Assembly (NCBI GenBank): GCA_031553705.1
Contig: JAVBLD010000049.1
Span: 1 to 44,359 of the forward strand
DNA: 44,359 bases
Source: JAVBLD01 sp031553705
Lineage (GTDB): Bacteria; Bacteroidota; Bacteroidia; Bacteroidales; Marinifilaceae
Reading direction: 5' to 3'
Below the pieces are notes generated by a model. It had not been told where the DNA came from, searched no databases, and worked only from the letters and a program-made list of their open reading frames with translations. This document shows, piece after piece, positions 16,908-25,713 of the stretch (positions are counted from its first letter, which is position 1; every line of letters begins with the position of its first letter). Position numbers and translations under genes: made by a program.

Positions 16908-17891
16908 TTAATTCATTTTCTTCAATACACTCATACCCGGCCGGAGACCTTCCATTTTTTGTGCAGGCACGGCTTTTATTTCAAATGTTTTTACATCGTA
17001 TTTACCAGTGGTTTTTGTCGCTCTCCAGGCGGCATAACTTCCCATGTTTTTGATATGGGTTATCCGTAAAGAGATCTCTTTATTATCCAGTGCGGGTACG
17101 GATGCAGAAAAGGTTTCGCCCATTTTCAGGTCGCTCAGGAGGTCTTCCCGTACATTAAAAACAACCCATATATCTTTCAGGTCCAATACGCTCATTATCG
17201 GGGATCCGGTACCGACAAGTTCCCCTACCTTGGGATATCTTTCAGAGATCTCTCCGTCGATCGGAGAGACCAGATAGGTCTCTTTAAGATAAGATTCTAC
17301 TTCGGCCACAGCTCCTTTGGCACGGTTTACCTGTGCTTCGGCAGCTTCTTTATCCTCTTTTTCCGCTCCGTTCTTTGCCATGTCATATTGTGCTTTTGCC
17401 GCTTTTTCAGTTGCTTCCATCGCTTTGTAATTGGCTTCCGCTTCGTCTCGTTTCTGTTCGGCAACTACCTGGTTTTCATATAATTTCTGTATGCGTGACC
17501 AGGTGTTTTTTGCTACGTTTGCTGCAGCCTTGGCTTTTTGCCAGGTTTCATAGGCCATAATAAGTTGTTCGGAGCGAACACCTTTTTCCGCTTTATCACT
17601 AATGGCTTGGGCTGCTGCCTGTGCTGCCTGTACCTGATCAAATTTGGCATATACTTCCGGACTGTCGAGCATGGCTACGGTATCTCCTTTTTTCACCTTG
17701 TCTCCTTCATTTACCCGGAATGCTTCGATTCTTCCGGGTAGTTTGCCGGAAATTCTCACTTCGGTCGCCTCAACCTCCCCTTGTATATACTCTGTTTTCG
17801 GTTCTTTTAGGATGAAACCGAAAACCGCTACCAAAAATACCACCGAGATCATAGCGGTAAACGCGACTACTTTGCTGTTTATCTTTTTCAT
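16908..17891 (-). CDS. HlyD/EmrA-family membrane fusion protein
   Basis: This periplasmic adaptor links the inner-membrane permeases to the outer-membrane channel. A single N-terminal membrane anchor (about residues 8-28) is followed by a biotinyl-lipoyl half-motif (VRISGKLPGRIEAFRVNEGD), an Ala/Glu/Lys-rich coiled-coil hairpin (about 85-200), and the second half (YLVSPIDGEISERYPKVGE) with a beta-barrel region. The 327 residues fit the YbhG/EmrA group. It lies between the tolC-like and permease genes, as expected for a tripartite exporter. Confidence 0.92.
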   Translation of the reverse strand: MKKINSKVVAFTAMISVVFLVAVFGFILKEPKTEYIQGEVEATEVRISGKLPGRIEAFRVNEGDKVKKGDTVAMLDSPEVYAKFDQVQAAQAAAQAISDKAEKGVRSEQLIMAYETWQKAKAAANVAKNTWSRIQKLYENQVVAEQKRDEAEANYKAMEATEKAAKAQYDMAKNGAEKEDKEAAEAQVNRAKGAVAEVESYLKETYLVSPIDGEISERYPKVGELVGTGSPIMSVLDLKDIWVVFNVREDLLSDLKMGETFSASVPALDNKEISLRITHIKNMGSYAAWRATKTTGKYDVKTFEIKAVPAQKMEGLRPGMSVLKKMN

Positions 17892-17983
17892 AACTTTTAA
17901 TTTAAGAGATAAAGGGTAGAGATGGGTATCTTATACCTTTTATGATATATCATTTTTTGGTTTAAGGTTAATTTGTCTCTTGT

Positions 17984-19411
17984 CTATTTTCCTAACGTCC
18001 CGTACGCTTGTAGCAGGTAGACTTTACATAGTTTGGTTTCAATCCGGGCATCAATCCATTCCGATTGTGCCGACAACCAGGCTGTTTGTGCTTCCAGGAC
18101 ATTTGAGACGGGTATTACTCCTGCTTCCAGTCCGAGGGTTGCAAACCTCAGGTTTTCCTCAGCTCGCTCCCGGTTGTTGTCCGCCATCTCCATTTTTTTG
18201 TACGCTTCTTTTATCTTGAATTGTGATTGGTTGACCTGTAGTTCAATCTGTTCCTTCGCTTCTTCTAAACGATAATATATGATATTGGTTTGCGCTTTTA
18301 CCTGACGCATATTCTTACGTGCTTCACCCCAGTGAAAAATAGGGGTTTGTATCCCGACGCCGACACTCCATATACCTTCGAAAGAGCTACTGATCCCATT
18401 GAAAAAGGAAGGGGTACTGGCCAAATAGTTCGCTGTAAGGGCTATTTTCGGTAAATGGCCGGCGCGAGCGATCCGTTCTTTTTTCTTGTATATGTCGGAC
18501 ATCAGCGTTAGACTTTCTATCTCCGGCCGGTTTTTATAAATCTCTTCCAGTTGTAGTTCTTTTACTGTTTGTGCCGGCGCGATCTCTTCCGATTCTTCTT
18601 TCAGCGGAACGATAGTGTCGAGAGGCAGTCCGCAGATTTGATTCAACATCATCCGGGACAGGCTCAGCCCGTTTTCTATTTTTGTCTGTGCCATTTCTCC
18701 TTCATTCAACTTGACCTTCACCGAGAGCATATCGGCTTTTGTCGCGATGCCTGTGGCTTGCATGACTTCGACGTCGTGTTCAAGCTTCTTTAAAGTTTCT
18801 ACATATTTTACAGCCATTCTTTGCCTGTTTACCAATGAAATAATCTGCCAGTAGGCCTGATCGGTTTCCAGTATGATTTGCTGGGTTTGTTGCGAATAAC
18901 TGCTTTCTGCCAGCTTTTCTGCCAGGCCTGCCAATTGGTGATAGGCTTTGATCTTCCCTCCCATATAAAGAGGTTGTATTAATCCTACTTGCAGGATGGC
19001 CGTATTCCTGATATCAACAGTCATCGATTCTTTCGGCAATAATGCAAATTGTTGGAATACCGGATTACCGTCAGGTCCGATTATCGGCGCGTTGCCGTTC
19101 ATTGCAATGCCCGGTTTGTAAGCACCGGTGGCCGGATCAAAATTAAAGATCGGCAGGTGTGCGTCTTCCGATAACAGGTTTAGCTCTTTTTGATTTCGCA
19201 GATAAGCCCCCATGCCATCGATATTGGGCAGATAGTTGGTAAAGGCTTCTGCCTTCCGGGCTTTTGCTGCACGAATCTCTTCTTCGGCAATCTTTAACTT
19301 TTTGTTATGTTCGATAGCTAAATTCCGGCACTCTTCCAAATTTAGTACCTGCTGAGCATTTGAGTTTATAACAAACCCCAATAAAATAATATAAATAAAT
19401 ACTCTATTCAT
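17984..19411 (-). CDS. TolC-family outer membrane efflux channel
   Basis: This 475-residue protein has a signal peptide (MNRVFIYIILLGFVINSNAQ) when started at 19411; an ATG at 19459 would put 16 residues before it and is less likely. Two repeats of the TolC helical-barrel fold are visible, the first opening LNLEECRNLAIEHNKKL and the second NRPEIESLTLMSDIYKKKE. Gly-rich strands such as GLIQPLYMGGKIKA and GIQTPIFHWGEARK mark the beta-barrel parts. It is the first structural gene of the efflux operon, 207 bases after the second TetR gene. Confidence 0.92.
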   Translation of the reverse strand: MNRVFIYIILLGFVINSNAQQVLNLEECRNLAIEHNKKLKIAEEEIRAAKARKAEAFTNYLPNIDGMGAYLRNQKELNLLSEDAHLPIFNFDPATGAYKPGIAMNGNAPIIGPDGNPVFQQFALLPKESMTVDIRNTAILQVGLIQPLYMGGKIKAYHQLAGLAEKLAESSYSQQTQQIILETDQAYWQIISLVNRQRMAVKYVETLKKLEHDVEVMQATGIATKADMLSVKVKLNEGEMAQTKIENGLSLSRMMLNQICGLPLDTIVPLKEESEEIAPAQTVKELQLEEIYKNRPEIESLTLMSDIYKKKERIARAGHLPKIALTANYLASTPSFFNGISSSFEGIWSVGVGIQTPIFHWGEARKNMRQVKAQTNIIYYRLEEAKEQIELQVNQSQFKIKEAYKKMEMADNNRERAEENLRFATLGLEAGVIPVSNVLEAQTAWLSAQSEWIDARIETKLCKVYLLQAYGTLGK

Positions 19412-19548
19412 AGAAACAGGAAATTGGGCATGAATGAGATTCAAGATCAGACCTGGCAATCTTTATCTATCTTCTATTCATTATTCATTAATATCTCGCC
19501 TTAGTTGTTTTTACGTATTTTATTTTTCTTTTTGTTTTATTCCAGAAA

Positions 19549-19556
19549 CAAATATA
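19549..19556 (-). promoter_or_regulatory. Predicted -7 box for the efflux operon
   Basis: On the minus strand this reads TATATTTG, an exact match to TANNTTTG, about 140 bases before the tolC-like start. No clear TTTG lies at the -33 position. The shared 16-bp motif at 19586-19601 begins 30 bases further upstream. Confidence 0.4.
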
Positions 19557-19585
19557 ATCTGCTGCTCTTTTTTAAAAATCGATTT

Positions 19586-19601
19586 TATACTTTTTGGTAT
19601 G
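19586..19601. promoter_or_regulatory. Candidate TetR operator before the efflux operon
   Basis: TATACTTTTTGGTATG, an imperfect dyad (ATAC/GTAT), is repeated base for base at 20826-20841. One copy precedes the first TetR gene and this one lies between the second TetR gene and the tolC-like gene. That arrangement fits one regulator acting on itself and on the pump. Confidence 0.6.
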
Positions 19602-19618
19602 TATTTGTTTTAAAAAAA

Positions 19619-20224
19619 TCATCCGGTCTTGGCGAGCGTATAGAGTTGCTCGTATTGCGACCGGATGGCTGATAATGCATATGAGACATCCTGGTGCATG
19701 ATCAGGTAGTTGATCATACCTACTCCGATGTTCAGTAAATTTTTTGCCAGGATAGACGTGTCGACGTCATTTCTGATCTCTTCCGCTCTTTTTGCATTTA
19801 GAATCAATTGTTCCAGTTTCGATAATCGTAACATTTTTGACGTTGCTACCACTTTTTTAAATTCCGGATACAAGGCAATGACCTCAACAATCAATGAAAG
19901 GCAAAGTATTTCAGGTATTTCGCTATTAAATGTTTTTGCAGTATAATTATGAATGTCTGTTAGTTTCTTGATGGTCAGATCCACGTATTCTTTTAATGTT
20001 TTGATCTGCTCAAACTCTTCTGTCCGTTTATGATTGAGCAGTGCGTAGTACCGGTATAGCCCCTCTTTCAGAATCTCCTCTTTACCGCTGAAGTGATAAT
20101 AAAGTGTTCCTCTGGTGATTCCGGCCGCCCGTTCGATATCGTTTAACCGGACAGCCTTGAATCCCTTCTTCAAGAAAAACAGGAAAGCCGTTTCGATAAT
20201 CTGGTTTCTGGTATTGTTACTCAT
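19619..20224 (-). CDS. TetR-family regulator, second of a tandem pair
   Basis: The 201-residue protein has an N-terminal TetR helix-turn-helix (about residues 8-50): IIETAFLFFLKKGFKAVRLN, then AAGITRGTLYYHFSGKEEIL. The C-terminal part is a helical ligand-binding and dimer domain. Its start overlaps the stop of the upstream TetR gene by four bases (ATGA), so the two are translationally coupled. It is a diverged paralogue of that gene. The likely role is ligand-responsive control of the efflux genes that follow. Confidence 0.9.
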   Translation of the reverse strand: MSNNTRNQIIETAFLFFLKKGFKAVRLNDIERAAGITRGTLYYHFSGKEEILKEGLYRYYALLNHKRTEEFEQIKTLKEYVDLTIKKLTDIHNYTAKTFNSEIPEILCLSLIVEVIALYPEFKKVVATSKMLRLSKLEQLILNAKRAEEIRNDVDTSILAKNLLNIGVGMINYLIMHQDVSYALSAIRSQYEQLYTLAKTG

Positions 20225-20817
20225 CGTTTTATCAACAGATAATATTGTTCAAATTGCAAGCGTAAATCCGAGAATGTAAAACGTAGGTCTTCCGACTGCA
20301 ATTCGATATTTAACATGCTTGTCGCCACAGACATCAGGTTGCGGGCCAAAATCGACGTATCGAGATTTTCTTTAATTTCTTCCTGTTGTTTGGCTTTCAG
20401 AATCATAAACTCCCAGCGGGTTAGCCGGTTTCTGGACCAGACATTGATCTTCTCCCGGAATTCAGGGAAAAGAGGCGTAACTTCCAGAATGAGCTGAAAG
20501 AAAGAGACTTCTAAAATAAAATAATCAAATAGTTTGGATAAAATGGCGGCATTTCTTTCCTGTTCCTCTATTACGATATTGATGTACTCTTTCAATGTGT
20601 TGATTTTCAGAAATTCCGATTCATCCATCTCTTTGATAACCGACAAATATCGTTCAATGCCTATTTTTAGTATCTCTTCTTTATTTTTGAAATAGTAATA
20701 AAAAGCTCCTTTCGTTAAATCCGTTGCTTGCTCGAGGTCTTTTAACGAACAGACTTTATAGCCTTTGTTTAAAAACTGAAAAAACGCTTTGTTTATAATC
20801 TGATCCTTCAATGTCAT
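20221..20817 (-). CDS. TetR-family regulator, first of a tandem pair
   Basis: Started at the ATG at 20817 the protein has 198 residues, beginning MTLKDQIINKAFFQF. The helix-turn-helix is clear (LEQATDLTKGAFYYYFKNKEEIL). An in-frame start at 20871 would add 18 residues and would place the operator-like motif inside the gene, so I reject it. The motif at 20826-20841 lies 8 bases before this start, a classic place for autoregulation. The C-terminal domain keeps the same plan as its neighbour (E-x-LDTSILARNL here, VDTSILAKNL there), which shows common origin. The two proteins may form a heterodimer or respond to different ligands. Confidence 0.9.
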   Translation of the reverse strand: MTLKDQIINKAFFQFLNKGYKVCSLKDLEQATDLTKGAFYYYFKNKEEILKIGIERYLSVIKEMDESEFLKINTLKEYINIVIEEQERNAAILSKLFDYFILEVSFFQLILEVTPLFPEFREKINVWSRNRLTRWEFMILKAKQQEEIKENLDTSILARNLMSVATSMLNIELQSEDLRFTFSDLRLQFEQYYLLIKR

Positions 20818-20825
20818 AGCTGACC

Positions 20826-20841
20826 TATACTTTTTGGTATG
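20826..20841. promoter_or_regulatory. Candidate TetR operator before the tandem regulators
   Basis: This is identical to the 16 bases at 19586-19601. On the minus strand it sits between a near-consensus -7 box (TTAATTTG, 20841-20848) and the start codon at 20817, so a bound repressor would block early transcription. Confidence 0.6.
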
Positions 20842-20973
20842 CAAATTAATGATTTTTTTTTGAAATATCATATATTATGGACGTTTTAATTTGTCTCTTT
20901 ATCGGGCTGCTGTTCTTATTTCCTCGGCATTAAAAAAAAACTACTAACAGATTAAATGTGATAAGGATAGAGT

Positions 20974-21003
20974 TTTGGAATAAACTAATATTTATTACCT
21001 TTG
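20974..21003 (+). promoter_or_regulatory. Bacteroidetes-type promoter for the hybrid kinase
   Basis: TTTG (20974-20977) and TACCTTTG (20996-21003) are 18 bases apart. The start codon follows at 21055. Confidence 0.7.
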
Positions 21004-21054
21004 TTGACAATTTCTTAAAAAAATGTTTTACCCAATTGAGCTTGCTGCTTAGGT

Positions 21055-24000
21055 ATGATTGTAAAAAAAGCCCTGTTTATTGTACTATTTGGTTGCCTGT
21101 CTGGCCTTAATGCGGTCTCTCAGCCTGTGAATACGGAAAGTTTTGTCTTAATTATTAACTCCTATGGAGAGACAAATCAATGGACGGATAAAATACTTAC
21201 CCCATTAAAGGAAGCTTTACAGAGCCATAATAATCAAAGCACGATTCATGTAGAGTACTTAAACAGCGGAATGCTCCGACTGCCAAGCAATTGGAAAATG
21301 AGGATGGAGTTGTGGTTTAAGGACTATCAGAATCCTCCGAGTTTGGTGATTCTTATCGAGGATGAGGCATGGATGACTTATCGTGCGACGGTTCCCGAAA
21401 GTTGGAAAAACATTCCTGTAATATTGTGCAGGGTGAATGAAAGTATTATTGACTTTAGCGATTATGAGCGATCGAATAATGTGGATATTGGCCGGTTGAT
21501 GCCGACCGCTTCTTCTACCAAAGGATTCCATGTAACCGGGGTCTACGAAACATTCCATATCAAGGAAACGATAGATTTAATGAAGCAACTGCGTCCGGAA
21601 ATGAACCAGGTAGTTTTTGTCTCCGATTATCGTTATTCCAGTATTTATGCGAGGGTCTTGCTCAAAGACGTGATGGACAAGTCGTTCCCTGAACTGGGAT
21701 TTAAACAGTTGGACAGTGACTCGATCTCTCCGGTAAAGCTATTAAATGAAATAAACGATCTGACACAGGAATCGGGGATCTTACTTTACCGGTGGAATGC
21801 GAATTCGGATGATTATATTTATTCGGTAGACCGGCTTCACCGGGTTTTAAACCAGTTTTATATTAACCCGATTTTCACACTTACCGATATCGGCATGGAG
21901 ACGGGTAATTATACCGGAGGCGTTTTCCCGTCAAGCGATATATACGAGAAGGAAACGGTGCTATTGGCAATGAAAGTATTGAAAGGGGCATCTCCCGACA
22001 CCATGCCGTTTATTCATTTGGGAACTTTGACGCCTTTTTTGAGCCAGAAGAACCTGATTGAAAGCAAAATCGATCCGGAATTATGGCCGAAACATGCGCA
22101 ATATATTCATATTCCTCCTACATTATGGGACAAATATAAAGAGACAATCCTGATATTTTTATTATTGACGTTTGTGTTTTTATCCGTGCTGGGTATCATC
22201 CTTTATTTATGGTCGAAGACAAAAACATTAAAAAATAACCTGGCAGATTCTTTGCTGCAGTATCATACATTGTTTGATAATATGCCCATTGCTTTTGTCC
22301 GGTGCGGGCTGATATACGATCAGAAAGGGGAAGTATCGGACTTCAAGATTCTGGATGGAAATCCGGCATTTAATAAACTTTATGGCGACGAGAAAAAAAA
22401 TCGTATAAATACTCTTGCGACGGAACTTGATTCAAGTCTTTCTAAGGAAGTATTCCATGGCTTGAAGGAGCTTATACAAAACCGGGGAATGGCGCATGTG
22501 GAGTTTTATGGTAAGACGTTGAAACAACATTTCGACACGATCATTTACTCTTATCAAAAAGATGAATTTATTGTTTTTTTGGTCGATATTACCAAACAGA
22601 AAAAGGCCTCCGCTGCCGCCAAGGAAAATGAGAAGCGCTTCCAGATGATATTTAATAATTTGCCTACCGGTGTACTTGTATATGATAAGCGGGGCAATTT
22701 GATCAATATGAACGAATCGTACCTGAATATCATGAAGGTGGCGGATAAACAGGAGGCGATAGGATCGAATTTGTTTGATATACCTGTTCTCTCTAAAGAA
22801 ATAAAAGATCAGATCAGAGCCGGGAAATACGCCAACACGGAGGTGAGAGTCGATTTTGGAAAGATAGATACGGGTTTTAGGACCGGGCAACATGGAGTAA
22901 GGATACATAATTTTATTATCGATTCTATAAAAAACAGTAAAGGAGAGCCTGAGAATTATATCATGATCCTTCTCGATAATACGGATATTCATAATGCAAT
23001 CCTGAAAAACAGGAAATTGGAATATTTATTTCGTTATACCTCTACCGTATCGAAAATTGGCGTTGCTTCCCTGGATTTTCTCCAGGACGAAGGGTTTGCA
23101 ACTTCAGAGTGGTTCGAGAACCTTGGGGAGAAAGAGAATGCCGATATAAAGGAGAGCATGAGGGAGTATACGAATGTACATCCTGAAGACCGGGAAAAAC
23201 TGATTCGTTTTATGCAACAGGCATGTAGGGGCCAGGCTAAAGCAATTGCCTACGATATCAGGGTAAGAAGGCCCGACGGGACATGGAAATGGGTGAAACA
23301 GTATTTGATACTGAGGGAATTTGATCCCAGCAATAATATTATTGAGATCGTAGGATTGAATATTGATATTGATTTGCAAAAGCAGGTAGAGGAGGAGTTG
23401 AAGAATGCCAAACTTCAGGCGGAGGAATCGGATCGGCTTAAATCGGCATTTCTGGCTAATATGAGCCATGAGATTCGTACACCATTGAATGCAATCGTAG
23501 GATTTTCGAGCCTTCTCACGATAACGGATGATGAACAGGAAAAAGCAAACTTTATTTCGATTATCGAGAAGAACAACGAGTTGCTTTTGCAATTAATCAA
23601 TGACGTACTGGATCTTTCCAAGATAGAGGCGGGTACTTTGGAATTTATCTATTCCGATGTGAATGTCAATGAATTGATGGGAGAGATAGAACAGATATAC
23701 CGTTTAAAAACGAATAAGGCAGTACAATTGGTCTATGAGAGGAAACCGGAACCTTGTGATGTAAGGACAGAGCGGAACCGGCTTTTCCAGATAATGACCA
23801 ACCTGATCAATAATGCAATAAAGTTTACAATGATCGGGAGCATCCGTTTTGGGTATGAAGTCAGGGGAATGAATCTTTATTTCTATGTTACCGATACCGG
23901 ATGCGGTATTCCTGAGGATAAGATCGATAAGGTGTTTGACCGGTTTGTTAAACTGAATAAATTTTCACAGGGCACCGGACTCGGATTGGCCATTTGCCAA

Positions 24001-24564
24001 ACATTGGTAAATAAGCTCGGGGGAACTATCGGGGTCTCTTCCGAAGAGGGAAAAGGATCGACCTTCTGGTTCACGATCCCCAATTCTCCGGTGATAAAAT
24101 TACCGGATCTACCTGAATCGATCGGTTTAAAAACAGTCGATCCGGCTTCAGTTAAGGAGACCAGAAAGGTATTACTGATAGCCGAAGATAACGAATACAA
24201 TTTTGCCCTATATAAAGCGTTGCTGAGTAAGGATTATGATCTGTTACATGCTTGGAACGGTAAGGAAGCCGTGGCGATGTTCGAAGAAAACAGGGTTGAT
24301 TTGATCTTGATGGATATCAAGATGCCTGAAATGAATGGTTATGAAGCGACGGCGGTTATCCGTAAGAGATCAAAGGTGGTGCCTATTATCGCCGTAACTG
24401 CATTTGCTTTTGCTGAGGACGAACGTCAGATCATGGAGGGAGGATTTAACGGGTATACTACTAAACCGATTAATTCGGAACGGTTGAAGAAGATGATTCA
24501 AACGATGTTGGGGAATCCTTCTGCTCCTTTTTCCTCAGGTATCGAGAAGGATAGAGAGGAGTGA
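21055..24564 (+). CDS. Hybrid sensor histidine kinase with periplasmic ligand-binding domain, PAS domains and receiver
   Basis: This 1169-residue sensor starts with a signal sequence (about residues 1-22) and a periplasmic region of about 340 residues resembling ABC-transporter substrate-binding folds. One membrane helix (about 364-388) leads to PAS-like modules at about 400-510, 525-650 and 660-780; the last has the PDGTWKWVKQYL pattern of a PAS_3 fold. The kinase core has phosphoacceptor His805 (NMSHEIRTPLNAI), N box NLINNAIKF, and G boxes DTGCGIPEDKI and GTGLGLAICQ. A receiver ends the protein, with Asp1087 in LILMDIKMPEMNG. There is no DNA-binding or HPt domain and no adjacent partner, so output must pass to another protein. 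Confidence 0.92.
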   Translation: MIVKKALFIVLFGCLSGLNAVSQPVNTESFVLIINSYGETNQWTDKILTPLKEALQSHNNQSTIHVEYLNSGMLRLPSNWKMRMELWFKDYQNPPSLVILIEDEAWMTYRATVPESWKNIPVILCRVNESIIDFSDYERSNNVDIGRLMPTASSTKGFHVTGVYETFHIKETIDLMKQLRPEMNQVVFVSDYRYSSIYARVLLKDVMDKSFPELGFKQLDSDSISPVKLLNEINDLTQESGILLYRWNANSDDYIYSVDRLHRVLNQFYINPIFTLTDIGMETGNYTGGVFPSSDIYEKETVLLAMKVLKGASPDTMPFIHLGTLTPFLSQKNLIESKIDPELWPKHAQYIHIPPTLWDKYKETILIFLLLTFVFLSVLGIILYLWSKTKTLKNNLADSLLQYHTLFDNMPIAFVRCGLIYDQKGEVSDFKILDGNPAFNKLYGDEKKNRINTLATELDSSLSKEVFHGLKELIQNRGMAHVEFYGKTLKQHFDTIIYSYQKDEFIVFLVDITKQKKASAAAKENEKRFQMIFNNLPTGVLVYDKRGNLINMNESYLNIMKVADKQEAIGSNLFDIPVLSKEIKDQIRAGKYANTEVRVDFGKIDTGFRTGQHGVRIHNFIIDSIKNSKGEPENYIMILLDNTDIHNAILKNRKLEYLFRYTSTVSKIGVASLDFLQDEGFATSEWFENLGEKENADIKESMREYTNVHPEDREKLIRFMQQACRGQAKAIAYDIRVRRPDGTWKWVKQYLILREFDPSNNIIEIVGLNIDIDLQKQVEEELKNAKLQAEESDRLKSAFLANMSHEIRTPLNAIVGFSSLLTITDDEQEKANFISIIEKNNELLLQLINDVLDLSKIEAGTLEFIYSDVNVNELMGEIEQIYRLKTNKAVQLVYERKPEPCDVRTERNRLFQIMTNLINNAIKFTMIGSIRFGYEVRGMNLYFYVTDTGCGIPEDKIDKVFDRFVKLNKFSQGTGLGLAICQTLVNKLGGTIGVSSEEGKGSTFWFTIPNSPVIKLPDLPESIGLKTVDPASVKETRKVLLIAEDNEYNFALYKALLSKDYDLLHAWNGKEAVAMFEENRVDLILMDIKMPEMNGYEATAVIRKRSKVVPIIAVTAFAFAEDERQIMEGGFNGYTTKPINSERLKKMIQTMLGNPSAPFSSGIEKDREE

Positions 24565-24581
24565 TTGAAAATCAGGCATAC

Positions 24582-24604
24582 AAAACAGCCGGATACCTGT
24601 TTTT
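24582..24604 (+). terminator. Hairpin terminator after the hybrid kinase
   Basis: AAAACAG (24582-24588) and CTGTTTT (24597-24603) make a 7-bp stem with an 8-base loop and a short T run. It lies 18 bases after the kinase stop. Confidence 0.55.
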
Positions 24605-24687
24605 CTGAAACATGACGGAAGCCTTTCATTACAGGCTGACCGGAAAATAATAACATTACCACACAGAATAATGTGTCGTTTAATTTA

Positions 24688-24695
24688 TACATTTG
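24688..24695 (+). promoter_or_regulatory. Predicted -7 box for the EamA transporter gene
   Basis: TACATTTG matches TANNTTTG exactly and lies 19 bases before the ATG at 24715. No -33 TTTG is visible at the right spacing. Confidence 0.4.
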
Positions 24696-24714
24696 TCGCT
24701 TATTCTTATAAGAT

Positions 24715-25653
24715 ATGACACGACAAAAATGGGGAGGTCATATAGCTATCCTCATCACTAACATTATATTCGGCCTCAATACTCCGATTACTAAAACATT
24801 ATTGCCGGAATGGATTAGTCCTTTGGGCCTGACCATTGTCCGGATGGGATTCGGAGCGGCGGCATTCTGGACTCTCTCTCTTTTTACAAAAAATGAAAAG
24901 GTCCCCGGAAAGGATATGATTATTCTTTTCTTAGGCGCACTGTTTGGAATGATCGGCAACCAACTGAGTTTTGTGACCGGTCTGTCTCATACTTCTCCGG
25001 TAGATGCATCGATGATCACAGCCAATGTACCGGTGATGGTGATGCTTATTGCAGCACTGGTGTTGAAGGAACCTATCACCGGTAAAAAAGCGATTGGTGT
25101 ATTACTCGGCGCTTCCGGAGCAATGTTGATTATCTGGCAGTCGGCTTCCGGGTACTCGGGGAAAGAGGGTAATCTTGTTGGGAATATGTTTTGCTTTATA
25201 AGTGTTGTGTCCTATTCCATTTATTTGGTGATGACCCGTCCTATCTCGCAGCGTTACGGGCCGATTACATTAATGAAATGGATGTTCCTTTTTGCTACGG
25301 TTTTATCTGTCCCTTTCAGCTTTCAGGATGTTGCCGAGGCGAAGATTTTCTCCGGAGAGGCCAATATGAATATACTTATGCGCTTTGGTTTTATTCTCAT
25401 TTTTGCTACGGTAATCACTTATATGCTGATTCCGATGGCTCTGAAAAGAATCCGTCCGACTACCGTCAGCATGTATAATAATATCCAGCCTATCGTTACT
25501 TCTATTGTTGCTATAGCGATCGGACAGGATACATTGACTTGGGATAAGCCGGTTGCAACTCTGTTGGTATTTACCGGTGTGTATTTGGTGACCCAGAGTA
25601 AATCGAGAGAAGATGTAGAGAATGAGATGAAACGCAGAAATGCCGTAGAGTAA
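24715..25653 (+). CDS. EamA/DMT-superfamily transporter
   Basis: The 312-residue inner-membrane protein has about ten hydrophobic segments arranged as two EamA repeats, the first opening HIAILITNIIFGLNTPITK and the second following YSIYLVMTRPISQRYGP. The conserved SHTSPVDASMITANVPVMV segment is typical of the family, whose members move metabolites, amino acids or nucleotide sugars. A short charged tail ends the protein. The substrate cannot be told from the sequence. cysQ follows after 60 bases. Confidence 0.9.
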   Translation: MTRQKWGGHIAILITNIIFGLNTPITKTLLPEWISPLGLTIVRMGFGAAAFWTLSLFTKNEKVPGKDMIILFLGALFGMIGNQLSFVTGLSHTSPVDASMITANVPVMVMLIAALVLKEPITGKKAIGVLLGASGAMLIIWQSASGYSGKEGNLVGNMFCFISVVSYSIYLVMTRPISQRYGPITLMKWMFLFATVLSVPFSFQDVAEAKIFSGEANMNILMRFGFILIFATVITYMLIPMALKRIRPTTVSMYNNIQPIVTSIVAIAIGQDTLTWDKPVATLLVFTGVYLVTQSKSREDVENEMKRRNAVE

Positions 25654-25713
25654 CTTTTCCTTTTCCCCGTATTAAAAAATTTATTACCTTGCGAAAGGTT
25701 AATAGGATTCTGC

